Positions 20,851 to 28,849 are shown, numbered from the stretch's first letter. The stretch: DNA of 64,000 nucleotides from Sulfuriferula sp. (GCA_031291235.1 JARLJL010000009.1:310208-374207), one strand, 5' to 3'. Notes: generated from the sequence alone by a model not told the origin. A program made the numbers and translations.

Positions 20851-22260
20851 TTACAGCGAGTAGTACATTTCGAACTCAACCGGATGAGTGGTCATACGGA
20901 ACTTGGTAACTTCTTCCATTTTCAGTTCGATATAAGCATCAATCATTTCGTCCGAGAATACACCGCCGCGGGTCAGGAATTCACGATCTGCGTTCAATGC
21001 CTCCAGCGCCATTTCCAGAGAGTGGCAAACTTTAGGAATCTTGGCTTCTTCTTCCGGCGGCAAATCGTACAGGTTTTTATCTGCCGCATCGCCAGGATGA
21101 ATCTTGTTCTGAATACCGTCGAGGCCAGCCATCATCAGGGCAGTAAAGGCCAGATAAGGGTTGGCAGAAGGATCAGGGAAACGCACTTCGATACGGCGGC
21201 CTTTTTCGCTGGCAACGTGCGGAATACGAATCGAAGCAGAACGATTTTTAGCCGAGTAAGCCAGCATCACCGGTGCTTCAAAACCGGGTACCAGACGCTT
21301 GTAGGAGTTGGTGCCTGGGTTGGTAATCGCGTTCAGCGCCTTAGCATGCTTGATGATGCCGCCGATGTAATACAGTGCCGTTTCCGACAAACCGGCATAA
21401 CCGTTACCGGCAAACAGGTTTTTACCATCTTTCCAGATAGACTGGTGCACGTGCATGCCGGAACCGTTGTCGCCAACGATAGGCTTAGGCATGAAAGTCG
21501 CCGTTTTGCCGTAAGCGTGAGCTACGTTGTGAACGACGTATTTCAGCGTTTGAGTCCAGTCTGCACGCTTGGTCAGGGTGCTGAACAAAGTACCGATTTC
21601 GCATTGACCGGCAGTAGCCACTTCATGGTGATGCACTTCAACGGGCACACCCATGTCTTCCAGCGCGAGGCACATTGCGGAACGGATGTCATGCAGGCTG
21701 TCGACTGGTGGCACAGGGAAATAGCCGCCTTTTACCGCAGGACGGTGGCCCATGTTACCGCCTTCATATTCCTTATCCGAGCTCCAGGCGGCTTCTTCGG
21801 AATTGATTTTGACCGAGGTGCCGGACATATCGGTTTTCCAGCTGACGGAATCGAATACGAAAAACTCCGGTTCTGGACCGAAATAAGCCGTATCGCCGAT
21901 ACCGGTCGATTTCAGATAAGCCTCGCCGCGCTTAGCGATAGAACGTGGGTCGCGGTCGTAACCCTTCATATCGGAAGGCTCAATCACGTCACAGGTCAGA
22001 ATCAGAGTGGACTCATCCATGAATGGATCCATGCGCGCACTGTCCGGATCCGGCATCAGGATCATGTCCGAAGCTTGAATACCCTTCCAGCCGGCAATGG
22101 ACGAACCATCAAAAGCATGGCCATCGATGAATTTATCATTGGTGAATTGCTTGACCGGCACTGTTACGTGCTGTTCTTTACCACGTGTATCGGTAAAACG
22201 AAAATCAACAAACTTGACATCGTTATCTTTAACCATTTGCATTACGTCGGCGACCGCCAT
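20851..22260 (-). CDS. glnA: Glutamine synthetase type I (GlnA)
   Basis: 469-aa GSI-beta subunit: glutamate + ammonia + ATP to glutamine. It contains the DGSSIAGW loop, the [11 protein letters not shown] metal-binding strand, the ATP-binding [21 protein letters not shown] and the [27 protein letters not shown] region. The adenylylation region with the expected tyrosine (NLYDLPPEE) is present. Expression is predicted from a sigma-54 promoter with upstream NtrC sites. It is a single-gene unit ending in a strong terminator. Confidence 0.98.
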   Translation of the reverse strand: MAVADVMQMVKDNDVKFVDFRFTDTRGKEQHVTVPVKQFTNDKFIDGHAFDGSSIAGWKGIQASDMILMPDPDSARMDPFMDESTLILTCDVIEPSDMKGYDRDPRSIAKRGEAYLKSTGIGDTAYFGPEPEFFVFDSVSWKTDMSGTSVKINSEEAAWSSDKEYEGGNMGHRPAVKGGYFPVPPVDSLHDIRSAMCLALEDMGVPVEVHHHEVATAGQCEIGTLFSTLTKRADWTQTLKYVVHNVAHAYGKTATFMPKPIVGDNGSGMHVHQSIWKDGKNLFAGNGYAGLSETALYYIGGIIKHAKALNAITNPGTNSYKRLVPGFEAPVMLAYSAKNRSASIRIPHVASEKGRRIEVRFPDPSANPYLAFTALMMAGLDGIQNKIHPGDAADKNLYDLPPEEEAKIPKVCHSLEMALEALNADREFLTRGGVFSDEMIDAYIELKMEEVTKFRMTTHPVEFEMYYSL

Positions 22261-22322
22261 TGAGTTCTCCTCGCTAAAAAATTTACATCCAGAATAAAAC
22301 AGTTATGTTTTCCGCCTGAACA

Positions 22323-22338
22323 AGCATGATATATGCCA
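22323..22338 (-). promoter_or_regulatory. Candidate sigma-54 promoter of glnA
   Basis: On the minus strand: TGGCAT (22338-22333), five bases, ATGCT (22327-22323). The -24 GG and -12 GC of the RpoN consensus are kept, with two mismatches elsewhere. Predicted transcription start is ~50 bp before the glnA ATG. The NtrC sites lie ~110-165 bp further upstream, the spacing known for glnAp2. Confidence 0.65.
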
Positions 22339-22446
22339 ATGCGGCGTTCATGCCCAGAACTGCGTATATTGTGATTATGCTTGTGTAAATCAGCTTATGT
22401 AAAGGCCCGATAGCAACATTCCTATTTGGTGCAGTTTTGGACATAG

Positions 22447-22461
22447 GCACAGAATTGGTGC
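22447..22461 (-). promoter_or_regulatory. NtrC binding site 1 upstream of glnA
   Basis: GCAC-N5-TGGTGC (22447-22461) matches the enteric NtrC enhancer dyad exactly. It is positioned ~110-125 bp upstream of the candidate -24/-12 element on the minus strand. Confidence 0.75.
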
Positions 22462-22476
22462 AAAACCACATAACAA

Positions 22477-22491
22477 GCACAGATAAAGTGC
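22477..22491 (-). promoter_or_regulatory. NtrC binding site 2 (weaker) upstream of glnA
   Basis: GCAC-N5-AAGTGC, a degenerate copy of the first site, begins exactly 30 bp (about three helical turns) further upstream. Two face-matched sites are typical of NtrC enhancers. The remaining sequence between glnA and the rhodanese gene shows nothing else I can name. Confidence 0.5.
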
Positions 22492-22566
22492 ATCCGCTCT
22501 GGCTAGCTAACCCGGGAACTGCGGCTATACTGAGTAGCATACCTTAATCAAATCTGATGGAGCGAC

Positions 22567-23022
22567 ATGATGCCGAGCCTTAATCTCATACTGCGAACCG
22601 CCCAGGAGCGAGCCCATGCTGCCAGTCTGCCTTACGCCGGCGCACTGACACCGACCGAAGCCTATTATCTCGAACAGCATGCGCCGGGGGCCGTATTGGT
22701 TGATGTGCGCAGCCAGCCCGAACGCGATCTGGTCGGCCAGATCGACCAAGCCGTCAATATTGAATGGCAAACTTATCCCGGCTGGCAACCCAACCCATAT
22801 TTCATTACCCAGCTCAAGGCGACCGTCGATCCCGAGGCACTGGTCATGTTTATCTGCCGTAGCGGCAACCGCTCACATCAGGCCGCCGTCGCGGCACAAA
22901 CAGCCGGTTACAGCGAATCGTACAACGTACTCGAAGGATTTGAAGGCGACAAAAACGAGCAAGAGCGACGCAATCTGAAAAACGGCTGGAAATTCGCGGG
23001 CCTGCCCTGGCATCAGAAATAA
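22567..23022 (+). CDS. Rhodanese-like domain protein
   Basis: 151-aa single rhodanese domain, likely a sulfurtransferase. The active-site loop is CRSGNRSHQ, with the catalytic cysteine present. The N-terminal CH2-A motif VLVDVRSQPERDLVG and the ending NLKNGWKFAGLPW are typical of the GlpE/PspE-like group found near glnA in betaproteobacteria. ATG 22567 or 22570; TGGAG precedes both. Substrate not predictable. Confidence 0.9.
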   Translation: MMPSLNLILRTAQERAHAASLPYAGALTPTEAYYLEQHAPGAVLVDVRSQPERDLVGQIDQAVNIEWQTYPGWQPNPYFITQLKATVDPEALVMFICRSGNRSHQAAVAAQTAGYSESYNVLEGFEGDKNEQERRNLKNGWKFAGLPWHQK

Positions 23023-23078
23023 AGGCAAGGCAAGGTTTTTGCAGTAGAATTCTGGTTTTCCAATGAACCTGATACGCT

Positions 23079-23894
23079 GTGACCGACCGTTATGCTGTAA
23101 TCGGCAACCCTGTTGCCCATTCCAAATCACCGCTCATACACGCCGCCTTCGCTCGACAAACCGCGCAGGATATCAGTTATGAACGCCTGCTCGCACCACT
23201 GCATGACTTTGTCGGCACATTGCGCCAGTTCCGCATAGACGGCGGACGCGGAGCCAATGTCACGGTGCCATTCAAGGAAGAAGCCTGGCGACTTGCCGAT
23301 ACTCGTACCCCGCGCGCGCAATTGGCGCAGGCTGCCAACACGCTGGTTTTCACGGATGCCGGCATCCATGCCGACAACACCGATGGCGCAGGCCTGGTCA
23401 CCGACATCCTGCAAAATATAGGCTATGCACTAAGCGGGCGCCGCATCCTGCTCATGGGTGCTGGCGGCGCCGCGCGCGGCGTCATCGCACCGCTATTGGC
23501 CGAGCATCCGGCATTGCTGGTAATCGTCAACCGCACGGTCATTCGCGCCAACGCGCTCCAACACCAATTTTCGCCTTACGGCATCGTCGAAGCCTGCGAT
23601 TATGCCGCGCTCCGCGGTATGCAATTCGACTGCATTATTAACGCCACTTCCGCCAGCTTGTCCGGCGAACTGGCCCCATTGCCGGACGGCATATTTGCGC
23701 CGGGCAGTCTGGCCTACGACATGATGTACGGCAACGCGCCTACCCCTTTCCTGCGTTATGCCGCAAGCCACGGCGCCGGATCATGCGCAGATGGATTGGG
23801 CATGCTGGTCGAACAAGCCGCGGCAGCTTTCGAATTGTGGCGCGGCGTACGTCCAGACACCCTGCCGGTTATTAAACAATTACGGTCACTATAA
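23079..23894 (+). CDS. aroE: Shikimate dehydrogenase AroE
   Basis: 271-aa NADPH-dependent enzyme converting 3-dehydroshikimate to shikimate in aromatic amino acid synthesis. It begins at a GTG (23079). Features are NPVAHSKSPLIHAAFA, the catalytic lysine in NVTVPFKEEA, the Asp in HADNTDGAGLVTDI, and the nucleotide loop LLMGAGGAARGV. Its stop overlaps the mtgA start by one base. Confidence 0.96.
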   Translation: MTDRYAVIGNPVAHSKSPLIHAAFARQTAQDISYERLLAPLHDFVGTLRQFRIDGGRGANVTVPFKEEAWRLADTRTPRAQLAQAANTLVFTDAGIHADNTDGAGLVTDILQNIGYALSGRRILLMGAGGAARGVIAPLLAEHPALLVIVNRTVIRANALQHQFSPYGIVEACDYAALRGMQFDCIINATSASLSGELAPLPDGIFAPGSLAYDMMYGNAPTPFLRYAASHGAGSCADGLGMLVEQAAAAFELWRGVRPDTLPVIKQLRSL

Positions 23895-24583
23895 TGTTCA
23901 AATGGATCAAACGCGGGGTCTTTACCCTGCTGGCCGTCATCGTACTCTACCAATTCTGGCTGTTTGCCCACGTCTGGTGGTGGGTGGATCACAATCCGGC
24001 AAACAGCGCATTTATGGACGAGCGCCTGGACATACTTCAGCAAAAAAATCCTGACGCGCAACTGCGCTTCAAATGGGTACCTTATGACCGGATTTCCGGC
24101 AATCTCAAACGTGCGCTCATCGCCGCCGAAGATGCAAAATTTCTGAGTCACGACGGATTCGATTGGGAAGGTATACAAAATGCCGCTGAGAAGAATCTGA
24201 AAAAAGGCAAAATCGTCGCCGGCGGCTCGACTATCAGCCAGCAGCTGGCCAAAAATTTATTCCTGTCGGGACAGCGCACCCCCTGGCGCAAAATGGAAGA
24301 AGCCATTATTACCGTTATGCTGGAGCAGATGATGAGCAAGCGCCGCATACTGGAAATCTACATGAACGTTATTGAATGGGGTAACGGCGTATTCGGTGCA
24401 CAGGCGGCATCCTATTATTATTACCGCACCTCGCCCGCCAGCCTGTCGGCCAATCAGGCCGCCAAGCTGGCTGCGATGGTCCCCAATCCGCGCTACTACG
24501 ACACCCACCGCAATGCACGCGGCTTACTGCATCGCACAGCGATTATAGAAGCGCGCATGTATCAGGTCGCCGTACCTAAATGA
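23894..24583 (+). CDS. mtgA: Monofunctional peptidoglycan glycosyltransferase MtgA
   Basis: 229-aa GT51 enzyme that polymerises lipid II glycan strands. An N-terminal membrane anchor (residues ~8-27) is followed by AAEDAKFLSHDGFDW with the catalytic glutamate. GGSTISQQLAKNLFLS and the second glutamate region RRILEIYMNVIEWGNGVFGAQAA come next. Length is normal. It is translationally coupled to aroE. Confidence 0.96.
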   Translation: MFKWIKRGVFTLLAVIVLYQFWLFAHVWWWVDHNPANSAFMDERLDILQQKNPDAQLRFKWVPYDRISGNLKRALIAAEDAKFLSHDGFDWEGIQNAAEKNLKKGKIVAGGSTISQQLAKNLFLSGQRTPWRKMEEAIITVMLEQMMSKRRILEIYMNVIEWGNGVFGAQAASYYYYRTSPASLSANQAAKLAAMVPNPRYYDTHRNARGLLHRTAIIEARMYQVAVPK

Positions 24584-24590
24584 AAAAACC

Positions 24591-24619
24591 TTGACCAGCA
24601 TACCTTTTTAGAGTTTAAT
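24591..24619 (+). promoter_or_regulatory. Sigma-70 promoter of tRNA-Phe
   Basis: TTGACC (24591-24596), 17 bases, TTTAAT (24614-24619), giving a start about 6-8 bp before the tRNA. It lies just after the mtgA stop. Confidence 0.7.
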
Positions 24620-24631
24620 AGCGGGCTTCGT

Positions 24632-24707
24632 GGCTGGGTAGCTCAGTTGGTAGAGCAGCGGATTGAAAATCCGCGTGTCACAGGTTCGATTCCCGTCCCA
24701 GCCACCA
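24632..24707 (+). tRNA. tRNA-Phe (GAA)
   Basis: 76-nt gene including an encoded CCA. The acceptor GGCTGGG pairs with CCCAGCC. The D arm is GCTC..GAGC, the anticodon stem GCGGATTGAAAATCCGC places GAA in the loop, and the T arm is CAGGTTCGATTCCCG. All arms pair well. Confidence 0.97.
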
Positions 24708-24715
24708 AATAAACC

Positions 24716-24742
24716 AGGCTTTCAATTATGAAAGCCTTTTTT
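24716..24742 (+). terminator. Rho-independent terminator after tRNA-Phe
   Basis: Stem AGGCTTTC / GAAAGCCT (24716-24723 with 24730-24737), 6-base loop, followed by a T run. Confidence 0.85.
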
Positions 24743-24752
24743 ATTGCCTGCT

Positions 24753-25127
24753 TTAATGACTCAGCAGTATCAAACCCCATATCACGCAAACATTCAGCAA
24801 TGCCACCAGCACCGCTGCGCTGCCCATGTCCTTGGCGCGCTTGATCAGGTGGTGGTGTTCGAAAGAGATACGGTCGACCGCAGCCTCGACTGCCGAATTC
24901 AGCAGTTCCACAATTAGCACCAGTAGCACCGAAGCGATCATCAAAGCCCGCCCGATCGCGCCCGGCTCCAGAAAAACCGCCAAGGGGATCATGATAACGG
25001 CCAGCAGCATCTCCTGGCGGAAGGCGTCTTCATGCTGTAGCGCAGCTTTCATGCCGTCTATCGAGTAGAAAAAAGCATTAAGCACCCGCTTGGGGCCGGT
25101 TTTACCTTTAAACGGAGACTCTTGCAC
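24753..25127 (-). CDS. dgkA: Diacylglycerol kinase DgkA
   Basis: 124-aa integral membrane kinase that recycles diacylglycerol to phosphatidic acid. Three membrane segments flank the family signature ELLNSAVEAAVDRISFEHHHL...RAKDMGSAAV, which holds the catalytic glutamate and the RAKDMGSAAV loop. It is the last chromosomal gene before the integrated element. Confidence 0.96.
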   Translation of the reverse strand: MQESPFKGKTGPKRVLNAFFYSIDGMKAALQHEDAFRQEMLLAVIMIPLAVFLEPGAIGRALMIASVLLVLIVELLNSAVEAAVDRISFEHHHLIKRAKDMGSAAVLVALLNVCVIWGLILLSH

Positions 25128-25265
25128 GGTTGCACATCCTCAAAAATTCCGAGCATAGCTGACGTGCATGTGCTTTGAATAGCAAAAATTGATGAAGATT
25201 TTGCGTCAAATTGATGACAGCACGGATAAAACTCGGGAACCAAGAAAATTTACAACGGAGGCAGG

Positions 25266-25322
25266 TGGTGGTGATGGGCGGAATCGAACCGCCGACCTAT
25301 GGGTTATGAATCCATCGCTCTA
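25266..25322. repeat. attachment-site repeat (left end): 3' fragment of tRNA-Met
   Basis: 57-bp perfect direct copy of 30024-30080. It equals the 3' part of the tRNA-Met gene, from the anticodon stem through the T arm to CCA. The 5' half of the tRNA is absent here, so this is not a working tRNA. It marks the left boundary of the integrative element. Confidence 0.93.
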
Positions 25323-25644
25323 CTAAATATAACATTACTATTCAATTGGTTATACATTAACCAACAGCGAATTATAACCTAATGAATGATGTTAGTGTGA
25401 ACAGAATGTGAATGAGATGTGCTGAATGGGTGTCACTTATAGCCCCATGTGAAGGGGGTAGGTAGGGGCAATGTGTAAGCGCATAATGTTGTATTATGGT
25501 GCCAAGATATTTTTTATAATATTTTCTATGGGGTCTATTTTTTCTTTATTAATCAATAAGATATAAATCTAATTACCTACCTGTAAGTTATTGATTTATA
25601 ATGTGTGCGGTATATGCTGTTTAGTAACTTATTGATTGTAAATG
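25323..25644. other. Non-coding left end of the island with imperfect direct repeats
   Basis: About 320 bp of AT-rich sequence without a supportable gene. Two imperfect 22-bp direct repeats (18/22 identical) centred on TTATTGATT start at 25583 and 25624, 41 bp apart. The inverted form AATCAATAAG occurs at 25551-25560. They could be protein-binding repeats (integrase arm sites or an origin), but this is only suggested by pattern. Confidence 0.45.
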
Positions 25645-25908
25645 TTATTTTGTTGTATTGTCTTTAATGTCGGATATGTCAGACTTTATTTCTGTAATAT
25701 CAGATTCGATGTTAGAAATGGTGCTTTGGATGTCAGTAACATCTGATAGAGTTGTTTCAATATTGCCATCTATTGAGTCAGCACTATTCGCAATAGTGGT
25801 TAATGTTAGTGCAATATAAACCAATACAGATAATGTTGAAATTTTGTATAAAACCTCCCATATATTCCCTTTGTTTTTAATGCGCTGAATCAATTCTTTA
25901 AGTTTCAT
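25645..25908 (-). CDS. Small membrane-anchored coiled-coil protein, unknown
   Basis: 87-aa protein: a basic N-terminus (MKLKELIQRIKNKG), one membrane segment (about 20-40), then a C-terminal stretch of ~45 residues with regular Ile/Ser spacing (DIQSTISNIESDITEIKSD) typical of a coiled coil. It starts 14 bp after the polymerase-like gene on the same strand, probably in the same operon. No family recognised. The shape recalls small holin- or spanin-like or regulatory membrane proteins, without direct support. Confidence 0.65.
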   Translation of the reverse strand: MKLKELIQRIKNKGNIWEVLYKISTLSVLVYIALTLTTIANSADSIDGNIETTLSDVTDIQSTISNIESDITEIKSDISDIKDNTTK

Positions 25909-25921
25909 ATTCTGCCTTAGT

Positions 25922-27340
25922 CTAAGTTAAGAATGGGGTAAATCCTGTTACCTTATAATAAGCATTAACAATAGTTTCATTAAGTAAATGATTATCTTCT
26001 TTTTTAGCAATAAAGCTATCATGAACTGTAAGAACAGGCTTACCTAATCTGGTAAATTCCTTGATTACAGCTAGTGCTATTTCACTTTCAAGAAACATCA
26101 TTTTCATGCCTACTTCTCCATCGAAGAAAGGTATCTGTGGATGCTTGGCAATGAACTTCTTTATAAGTGCAGGGGCTTCTTCATTTACTCTTTTAGAGAT
26201 GTTTTCTTTTCTAATGAGCCAAGTTAACCATCCTTGATTTTTTCCTTCATTGGTTGCATTGATTAATGAGCTAGAAATCTTCTTGAGTGCCTTTCTGTAA
26301 TCTTCTCCAGTGTATCCATCTATATAATAAGGGTCTACCTCTTCTATCCATTCTTCACTACTTAGATCACCCCAATAATCAATGCCTAGTGAGTGGTAGA
26401 CCAAGACAGGAAATGTAGCCCTTATGTCTATCTCTGTAACTTCTTGACCATCTAGCAGTATTGTAAGCCGAGCTTCTTTAGAAAAGCCCTGCCAGAATCC
26501 ACCATATAACCTGCCGCCTTTATCCCAAGCCCCATTGTTAAAGACCCTTCTTACATATTTATCATAAGGGGTGAATTCACCTTTAAAAATGTCTCCCTTT
26601 TTTCCTGTTATTTCAGCAGGTAAGCTGATGATAGTAGTGTCTAGGAGCGCCTGATACTTTTCTAAGAACCTCTCACACTCTGCTATGTGGCTTGGTAATC
26701 TTGCTACTGTTATAGGTTGCGCGATAGCTCCAGGTCTTTCTTTGGCGGCTCTTAACTCTATCCTTGGGCTATCCTTCGCTGACTTCCATCTGTCTTTATC
26801 TTTAGCTAAATTAATTAAATCTACTGCTTCTATTAACTTCGCTGTGGCTCTTATCCTTGTCTGTTTTCTCTCTTTTGGATTCCAGTGTTGATTACCTAGA
26901 ACTAACTCAACATAACCATTCTCTGCTAATCTCTGTACTGCTTTGCTTAACTGTTCAGCCTTTAATCTTAACTTGTAATACCTGCCGCCTTTATCCCAGT
27001 CATTTTTATTTAAGCTTACTGTCTGCCATTTGGTTGGGTTTTTCTCAAAGACTTTTATTGAGTTTATAACTAGAGTTCTAATTACTGTTCTCGCCTTCCC
27101 TCGCTTCGCTGCTGTGCTTAACTCTTTTGCTGTATAACATTCCTTCATTACCTTGTTGCATACACCTAGAAGATGTTTATTCTCTGTTACTAGGTGTTTA
27201 TGTAAGCCTTCGCTGTTGTCTATATCATCAATCACTACAGAAGGCTCTAGGATGCTCTCTGTTGCATTTTGATTATATTCTGATGTAAATGTATATGTAT
27301 CATCATTTAAATCTATTGTAGCGCTTCCTATGGCTTCCAT
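25922..27340 (-). CDS. Family-A polymerase-like protein of an integrative element
   Basis: 472-aa protein. The C-terminal half carries an ordered set resembling the family-A (Pol I/T7 RNAP) catalytic core. GGRLYGGFWQ lies at 275-284. A motif-A-like strand TEIDIRATFPVLVYH has D305. A motif-B-like R349-x3-K353 sits on a helix. Motif C is LTVHDSF with H440-D441. No 3'-5' exonuclease domain is evident; the N-terminal ~200 residues are helical and unassigned. Related GR-x-YG-x-WQ...VHDSF proteins occur in other mobile elements as hypothetical proteins (recalled, not searched). It overlaps the upstream gene by 13 bp. A role in copying the element is inference. Confidence 0.6.
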   Translation of the reverse strand: MEAIGSATIDLNDDTYTFTSEYNQNATESILEPSVVIDDIDNSEGLHKHLVTENKHLLGVCNKVMKECYTAKELSTAAKRGKARTVIRTLVINSIKVFEKNPTKWQTVSLNKNDWDKGGRYYKLRLKAEQLSKAVQRLAENGYVELVLGNQHWNPKERKQTRIRATAKLIEAVDLINLAKDKDRWKSAKDSPRIELRAAKERPGAIAQPITVARLPSHIAECERFLEKYQALLDTTIISLPAEITGKKGDIFKGEFTPYDKYVRRVFNNGAWDKGGRLYGGFWQGFSKEARLTILLDGQEVTEIDIRATFPVLVYHSLGIDYWGDLSSEEWIEEVDPYYIDGYTGEDYRKALKKISSSLINATNEGKNQGWLTWLIRKENISKRVNEEAPALIKKFIAKHPQIPFFDGEVGMKMMFLESEIALAVIKEFTRLGKPVLTVHDSFIAKKEDNHLLNETIVNAYYKVTGFTPFLT

Positions 27341-28014
27341 GTATACTCTTCTAACTTAAAATCATCGCTTACAGATAGAACACAGGCTTCTTCATAATAT
27401 TCCTTAGTAAGGAAGATGTTAGGTAGCTCTCCTCTTGCTTTGTAAGGCGCTCTTTTAGTTCCACTAAAATTCATGGGGTAATAGATAACTTGCCACCCTT
27501 TATCATTAGCCTCTACTGAATAGTAATGCTTTCCATTCCCATCGGAATCATCTTTCTTTTCGCCAAACTCATCATAGTGTAGTGCATCTTTATTTCGGTG
27601 TAGCCAAGGTTTTAGATCGACAATGATAATATTCATAAAGCTATTATCTGCATAAATGAGAAAGTCGGCTTGGTATTTGCCAGTCCTTATCTTCTCTAGT
27701 TCCTTGTCTCTAAAGTCAAGCAAGGGAACAAAGTAGGTAACAGTTTTGCCATCCTCTTTCCTTTCCTTTTTCTTCATCTTTATTTCTTTCCTTACTCTGA
27801 AGGCAAGCTTCCATTCCTTCTCATTGCCTTGCTCATCTATGGCTCTCATGAGCATATCTATACCTAAAGCCTTATCTTCATAAGGAGAGGGTCTAATAAA
27901 GACAGGGGGCTCTCTTCCTATGACTCCATTATCAGCTAAGATATTAGCAGCCCCAAGGCACAGAGCAGGGTCATGTTTATCTGCTTTCGCTCTTCTGTGA
28001 GGGTTGTAACTCAT
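27328..28014 (-). CDS. Island protein with possible PD-(D/E)xK-type motif, unknown
   Basis: 228-aa soluble protein with a very charged central part (KEIKMKKKERKEDGK). Residues 117-135 read QADFLIYADN...IIIVDLK: an Asp (D117) on one strand followed by D133-x-K135 at the end of the next. This spacing is seen in PD-(D/E)xK nuclease folds and suggests a metal-dependent nuclease or a relative. It overlaps the polymerase-like gene by 13 bp and the upstream HTH-like gene by 4 bp (ATGA), so the three are translationally coupled. The nuclease assignment is tentative. Confidence 0.5.
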   Translation of the reverse strand: MSYNPHRRAKADKHDPALCLGAANILADNGVIGREPPVFIRPSPYEDKALGIDMLMRAIDEQGNEKEWKLAFRVRKEIKMKKKERKEDGKTVTYFVPLLDFRDKELEKIRTGKYQADFLIYADNSFMNIIIVDLKPWLHRNKDALHYDEFGEKKDDSDGNGKHYYSVEANDKGWQVIYYPMNFSGTKRAPYKARGELPNIFLTKEYYEEACVLSVSDDFKLEEYTWKP

Positions 28015-28211
28015 AGGCTATTAGCCCTCATCAATCGGGAAACATACCATTGTTGCCAAGATACTTCTCCTTTGCTGTTCTGATAGCCATGCTCTTTTAG
28101 ATGATCTGCTATTTGATACTGACTCAGCCCTTGAGAATGAAGCTCTCTGATAACAGCCATAATGTCTAATAACCAAATCAAATGCTCTTGTAATTTTTTT
28201 ATTGAATTCAC
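28011..28211 (-). CDS. Small HTH-like protein, possible element regulator
   Basis: 66-aa protein from a GTG at 28211, chosen because AAAAGGAGA (28219-28227, minus strand) sits at the right distance; the longer in-frame start at 28250 has no such site. The segment VIRELHSQGLSQYQIADHLKEHGYQ followed by SWQQWYVSRLM resembles the helix-turn-helix found at the end of serine recombinases. First gene of the minus-strand operon, directly under a consensus promoter with an inverted repeat, so it could autoregulate it. Function not shown. Confidence 0.55.
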   Translation of the reverse strand: MNSIKKLQEHLIWLLDIMAVIRELHSQGLSQYQIADHLKEHGYQNSKGEVSWQQWYVSRLMRANSL

Positions 28212-28296
28212 TTGCGCTTCTCCTTTTGTTGTTGTATAATTTTTTATCACTTAATTGTTGATGTATATATTCGCCTTTTTCAAGTGTAATATATCT

Positions 28297-28330
28297 ATTA
28301 TATCATCAAATGCTTATATTGTCAAGCATT
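28297..28330 (-). promoter_or_regulatory. Consensus sigma-70 promoter with overlapping inverted repeat (island operon)
   Basis: On the minus strand: TTGACA (28325-28320), exactly 17 bases, TATAAT (28302-28297): a perfect consensus promoter reading into the HTH-nuclease-like-polymerase-like genes. A dyad AATGCTT-N8-AAGCATT (28309-28330) covers the -35 element, a natural operator position for a repressor. The ~80-nt leader ends at the GTG at 28211. Confidence 0.85.
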
Positions 28331-28375
28331 ATTTATGCCAGTTAATGTAACTATATGATTTATTGGTAATCTATT

Positions 28376-28849
28376 TTGATAAGAAAAGCGGTTCGCTATC
28401 TCTTGTTTTTCTTTTTACTACTCTTTGTAGTGTGGGCTATTGCTGCACTTAGTAAATCAATGCTGGCTAAAGATGGATGGGTAAAGGTTTATCAAACAGA
28501 AAGCGGTACTGTTTTCATATCCCCAGACCATGTTGAAAATTACACAGATGGAGTAAAGGCTTGGTGGCTACTAGATAGAAAAAAAGCTGATGCTTCTAAT
28601 GATGGTAAGGTTTTATCAAGTAAGCTCCAAGAAGAGTATGGCTGCGGAACCGCACAATATAAAATATTAAAGATTGTTACCTACACTAATCACATGGGCA
28701 CAGGGGATGAAACCGAAAGAAAAGAACTTTCATATGATGACAATTGGTCTACAGTTATTCCTGATAGCAATACAGAAAAAAGAATGAAGACTGCTTGCAA
28801 AGAGGCTTCTAGTATTCGCTCTTATTTACAAAGTATTGAATGGCTATAA
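28376..28849 (+). CDS. Membrane-anchored adhesin-E-like protein
   Basis: 157-aa protein starting at a TTG (28376; no better start in frame, weak ribosome site). An N-terminal membrane anchor or signal (LLFFFLLLFVVWAIAA) is followed by a small domain: WVKVYQTESGTVFISPDHV, VKAWWLLDRK, SSKLQEEYGCG, YTNHMGTGDE and ending in an aligned Cys. This pattern matches the surface-adhesin-E-like family of small envelope proteins. Two cysteines (YGCG and TACKE) could form a disulfide. It is transcribed away from the operon and may be cargo. The family call is from memory of the motif pattern. Confidence 0.55.
   Translation: MIRKAVRYLLFFFLLLFVVWAIAALSKSMLAKDGWVKVYQTESGTVFISPDHVENYTDGVKAWWLLDRKKADASNDGKVLSSKLQEEYGCGTAQYKILKIVTYTNHMGTGDETERKELSYDDNWSTVIPDSNTEKRMKTACKEASSIRSYLQSIEWL

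Noticed and set aside
20884-22263. Long plus-strand open frame opposite glnA (459 codons)
   Set aside because: It mirrors glnA exactly, has no ribosome site or recognisable protein features, and is a by-product of the GC-rich codon pattern.
25266-25322. A second tRNA-Met gene
   Set aside because: Only the 3' half is present; the D arm, 5' acceptor strand and part of the anticodon arm are missing. It is the att repeat of the island.
25922-27340. Plasmid-type Rep initiator
   Set aside because: No winged-helix Rep pattern. Motif order (D305, R349/K353, H440-D441) fits a polymerase-like palm better.
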